NCBI GenBank assembly: GCA_016926315.1
Contig: JAFGOU010000265.1
Coordinates: 1 to 16,368, forward strand
Reading direction: 5' to 3'
Source: Chitinispirillaceae bacterium
GTDB taxonomy: Bacteria; Fibrobacterota; Chitinivibrionia; Chitinivibrionales; Chitinispirillaceae
Length of the DNA stretch: 16,368 nucleotides
Each line of letters starts with the position of its first letter. Positions within the stretch are counted from its first letter, which is position 1. The notes under the pieces were generated by a model. That model worked only from the letters and a program-made list of their open reading frames with translations, had not been told where the DNA came from and ran no database searches. The position numbers were made by a program, and so were the translations under genes. This document shows, in pieces, positions 13,517-16,368 of this stretch.

Positions 13517-15973
13517 CGGTTTTCCTGCCTGCGCGCCGGCAAATCTTCTTTTTTCCTCATTGCGTTGCTGCCGTTGGCTTTGACGCTGCTTCTGTCCGAC
13601 TGCGCGTCGGGACGCGCCAGACTTTCCACGCTTGACCGTCATGCTGCGGACAGCAGTCTTGCCGGCCAAGACGCAATTGACAGTACCGGAACCGAAGGCG
13701 CTTTTTCCGATTCGGCCGCCACTCTTGAAGAACAACGGTACGAAGACCCCGCAGACCTCATCCAAGAAGCAAAATTATTTTGCGAAGAAAATAATTTTCG
13801 TCTGGCGGATTCCTGCCTGAAGGAAGCGGTCAAGGCGATCGGGGCAATGGATAACACTGAAGAGAGCGGAGAATGGGCGCCTTCAAACCGCTTTATCGAC
13901 GAAATCGCCGCTCTGTACAAGGAAAAAATGCCGGACTCATTCCCCGTGCCCGAAGAGATCACCATGGCCGTGTTCCAGTCGCTGATGCTGCGCTCGATCG
14001 ATTCCATAAGCATCATGCCGCCGGAATCGCTGGCCCAGGCGATCATGCTTTGCCAGAAAAATATCGTCTACGACGTTCCCATGATCTGGAATCAGCGGGT
14101 ACAGCGAGCCCTCTATTTCTATTTGAGAAACCGTGAAAAAACCGTTGACCGCTGGTTCACGCGTGCTCCGTATTATCTCCCTGTTATGAAGCAGATGTTC
14201 GCCGAAAGCGGTCTGCCGCAGGATCTCGCCTACCTTCCGCTCATCGAGAGCGGCTTCAATCCGCTTGCCTATTCCTACGAGCACGCCTCCGGCATATGGC
14301 AGTTTATCGCTTCCACCGGAAAAATCTTCGGACTCAAGCGGACGTTCTGGGTCGACGAGCGGCGCGACCCCCTGCGTTCGACGGCGGCGGCGATCGCCTA
14401 CCTTCGAAAACTGTACGGCGATTTCAACGACTGGCACCTCGCCCTTGCAGCGTATAATTGCGGGGAATACGGCCTTGCGCGCGCGCTCAAACGCAACCAG
14501 ACCAACGACTTCTGGAACCTGAAGCGGCTGCCGAACCAGACGAAGCACTATGTCCCTTTTTACCTTGCCGCCTTGACAATAGCAAAAAACCCGAAATGTT
14601 TCGGCGTGACCCCGATGCCGACCGGCACTCTGCCGCTCGATACCGTGCATCTTGCCGAATGTATCGCCTTTGACGACATCGCCGCAGGACTGGGAATGGA
14701 TCCCGATACGCTGAAAAAATTAAACCCGCATTGCATGCGCTGGTGCACCCCTCCCGATACCTTCGCGACGGTTCTCTACCTTCCGGAAGGCAAAAAGACC
14801 CGATGGCAGCCGTTCGTAGCGACGCTGCCCCCCGAAAAAAAAGTCAAATGGTCACGCTATCGGATCAAACAGGGCGACAATCTCGAAATGATCGCGCAAC
14901 GCCATAGCCTGACGCCAGAAGTTCTGAAAACAATAAACAAGCTCTCCGTCGACAAATTGACAACGGGCCATCATCTTTTCATCCCCCTGTCCGATACCAT
15001 TTTCGGGCCCGACGTGGCGTACACGCTGCCGCCCGCATCCGATATCAAAACACTCGATCTGCCTGATTATGAATTTGCCGGAGTGGTGACGCGCCATCGT
15101 ATCCGCCGGGGAGACAACCTCGGCAAGATCGCCCGCAAATACCGCGTATCAATCAGACAGCTTTGCCGCTGGAACCGGATCACCGCCCGCACCATCCTGC
15201 GGCCGGGCAGAGTGCTTGTCGTAAGCCGGCCTCGACCCGTGGAGGTAACGCCTGCGGCAACGGCCGTTGCGGTTGCCGCGCCCTCCGCCAAAATCCACCT
15301 GGTACAGATCGGCGACACTCCTTTTTCCGTCTCGCGCAAATACGGTTTAACGGTACAGGAGCTTTCCGCACTGAACAAGCTCGACGTGTCCCACCCCCTC
15401 ATCAGGATCGGGCAGAAACTCGTCGTCTCAAAAGCCGGCGATACTGCGGCGGCGGCAATCGCTGCCGCCGCCGACAGCATGAGTTCCGACAGCGCCCGGG
15501 CCGCCGCCGCTTCGGCCACTCTTGCCGCCGCTGGCAGCAAAAAACCGGCCACGACAAGGGACACGACCGCCGCCGCTCTCCCCGACACGGCCACCGTCGA
15601 TTTTTCCCCTATAATTGATCCCGGTCCCCGGTATCATGTCATTGCCAAAGGGGAAAACCTCTACCGGATCTCACGCTTGTATGCGATCCCTATTGCCGCA
15701 ATCATGAAAGCAAACGGCATCCCCGATGCGTCCATCGTTCGGATCGGCGACTCGCTCCTCATTCCGCCAAGACCCGAAAACGGCGTTCCTTCGCCGGACA
15801 ACGCCCAGCCGGGAACCGTTTTCTACACCGTCAAGGACGGAGACACACTCCTGCGCATCGCGGCGCAGTTCGGCGTTCCCGTCGACCGCCTGTATGAGTC
15901 CAACAATCTTTCATCCGATGCCATCCTCCAGCCGGGTACGGTGCTTAAAGTGATCACCACGGAGGACCGATGA
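13514..15973 (+). CDS. Membrane-bound lytic murein transglycosylase, MltD-like, with five LysM domains
   Basis: 819 aa, exported. Residues 1-30 are a signal sequence ending in LLLSDC; the cysteine suggests a lipoprotein, though aspartate before the cysteine is unusual for a lipobox. An acidic linker and a helical domain follow (about 40-210). The SLT catalytic domain (about 215-365) has FAESGLPQDLAYLPLIESGF with catalytic E245, then ASGIWQFIASTGK and LALAAYNCGEYGLARAL. Five LysM peptidoglycan-binding modules lie at about 445-495, 523-570, 592-640, 706-752 and 770-815 (each starting like YxIxxGDNLxxIAxxY). Between LysM3 and LysM4 is an Ala-rich, low-complexity linker (about 640-700). The enzyme cleaves peptidoglycan glycan strands to 1,6-anhydro products in the periplasm. 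The stop overlaps the next gene (ATGA). Confidence 0.93.
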   Translation: MRFSCLRAGKSSFFLIALLPLALTLLLSDCASGRARLSTLDRHAADSSLAGQDAIDSTGTEGAFSDSAATLEEQRYEDPADLIQEAKLFCEENNFRLADSCLKEAVKAIGAMDNTEESGEWAPSNRFIDEIAALYKEKMPDSFPVPEEITMAVFQSLMLRSIDSISIMPPESLAQAIMLCQKNIVYDVPMIWNQRVQRALYFYLRNREKTVDRWFTRAPYYLPVMKQMFAESGLPQDLAYLPLIESGFNPLAYSYEHASGIWQFIASTGKIFGLKRTFWVDERRDPLRSTAAAIAYLRKLYGDFNDWHLALAAYNCGEYGLARALKRNQTNDFWNLKRLPNQTKHYVPFYLAALTIAKNPKCFGVTPMPTGTLPLDTVHLAECIAFDDIAAGLGMDPDTLKKLNPHCMRWCTPPDTFATVLYLPEGKKTRWQPFVATLPPEKKVKWSRYRIKQGDNLEMIAQRHSLTPEVLKTINKLSVDKLTTGHHLFIPLSDTIFGPDVAYTLPPASDIKTLDLPDYEFAGVVTRHRIRRGDNLGKIARKYRVSIRQLCRWNRITARTILRPGRVLVVSRPRPVEVTPAATAVAVAAPSAKIHLVQIGDTPFSVSRKYGLTVQELSALNKLDVSHPLIRIGQKLVVSKAGDTAAAAIAAAADSMSSDSARAAAASATLAAAGSKKPATTRDTTAAALPDTATVDFSPIIDPGPRYHVIAKGENLYRISRLYAIPIAAIMKANGIPDASIVRIGDSLLIPPRPENGVPSPDNAQPGTVFYTVKDGDTLLRIAAQFGVPVDRLYESNNLSSDAILQPGTVLKVITTEDR

Positions 15974-16368
15974 ATCTCATGCAAAAATGGGTCATCGCGG
16001 CCATTCTGATGGCGCCCCTCTTCATCGGAACCGTTCTTCTTTTTCACCGGGACCGGGGTTCACTCTCGGGCGGCCTGTCGCTCAAACGTCTCGGCCTGGT
16101 TTCGATAAAGGGAACGATCATGGAATCGGATGAATATGTCCGCCAGCTCCAGTCGCTGAGACTTGACAAAACAGTTGCCGGTGTCATCCTGCGCATCGAC
16201 TCGCCGGGCGGAGCGGTGGCGCCGTCGCAGGAAATCTACGCCGAAGTAATGAAATACCGTCGTACGGGCAAGCCGGTCGCGGTCAGCATGGGGTCGGTCG
16301 CCGCATCAGGGGGTTATTATATCGCCTCCCCGGCCACGCGGATCTTCGCCGACCCGGGAACCCTTACC
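15970..16368 (+). CDS. sppA: Signal peptide peptidase SppA, N-terminal part (truncated by window edge)
   Basis: 133 codons are visible. An N-terminal membrane anchor (WVIAAILMAPLFIGTVLLF) is followed by the ClpP-like serine protease fold: LVSIKGTIMESDEY, VAGVILRIDSPGGAVAPSQE (oxyanion SPGG) and VSMGSVAASGGYYIASP, where the serine of VAASGGYY is the family nucleophile. The catalytic lysine should come later, outside the window. SppA cleaves remnant signal peptides in the membrane. The start ATG at 15970 overlaps the transglycosylase stop by 4 bases; the GGAGGA upstream is only 3 bases away, so the ATG at 15979 is an alternative. Pairing with an exported lipoprotein-like hydrolase suggests a cell-envelope operon. 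Confidence 0.92.
   Translation, partial: MNLMQKWVIAAILMAPLFIGTVLLFHRDRGSLSGGLSLKRLGLVSIKGTIMESDEYVRQLQSLRLDKTVAGVILRIDSPGGAVAPSQEIYAEVMKYRRTGKPVAVSMGSVAASGGYYIASPATRIFADPGTLT

Noticed and set aside
13937..14650. A 237-codon minus-strand frame
   Set aside because: Antisense to the catalytic domain of the transglycosylase; no ribosome-binding site or recognisable domain.

Overview
The window comes from a moderately GC-rich bacterium with compact, mostly plus-strand gene clusters. The truncated secreted protein at the left edge has a FlgD-like/T9SS-like C-terminal Ig module of the type common in Fibrobacterota and other FCB-group bacteria. A Chitinispirillum/Fibrobacterota-like genome is my best guess, but this is inference (about 0.5); no rRNA or tRNA is present to settle it.

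Layout. (1) 3-983: end of a secreted Ig-like protein, closed by a strong terminator. (2) 1115-4315: metF, overlapped by a GAF-ANTAR antiterminator gene. Then come a consensus-like promoter and a leader RNA with two A1/G4 hexaloop hairpins, the second mutually exclusive with a terminator, and then gdhA. This looks like a complete ANTAR regulator-target pair controlling glutamate dehydrogenase. (3) 4329-4969: a lysine-rich 40-aa minigene on the minus strand, convergent with gdhA, and a 0.5-kb intergenic region rich in inverted repeats. It holds one copy of a repeat whose second, inverted copy lies at 13370-13460. (4) 4970-7902: an ankyrin protein, a DUF1848 protein, a wrecked B12-binding radical SAM gene (internal deletion, stop codon, T-run frameshift) and a DUF4416 protein. 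(5) 8116-12684: a tightly overlapping rnfC-D-E-A-B operon. (6) 12780-13083: a textbook sigma70 promoter with a dyad in its spacer, driving a 76-aa Cys-containing protein. (7) 13514-16368: a LysM lytic transglycosylase from a TTG start, overlapped by a truncated sppA.

The most unusual system is the Rnf-like operon. rnfG is absent. RnfD has lost the SGAT-type covalent flavin site. RnfE and RnfA lack the cysteines that ligate the intramembrane [2Fe-2S] cluster. RnfC has lost its FMN/NADH motifs. Yet all reading frames and overlaps are intact, and nearly all iron-sulfur motifs of the soluble arms (RnfC, RnfB) are kept. By sequence it is an Rnf scaffold stripped of every known transmembrane redox cofactor, so it may do something other than ferredoxin:NAD+ oxidoreduction.

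All homology calls are from memory of family motifs; no search was run.
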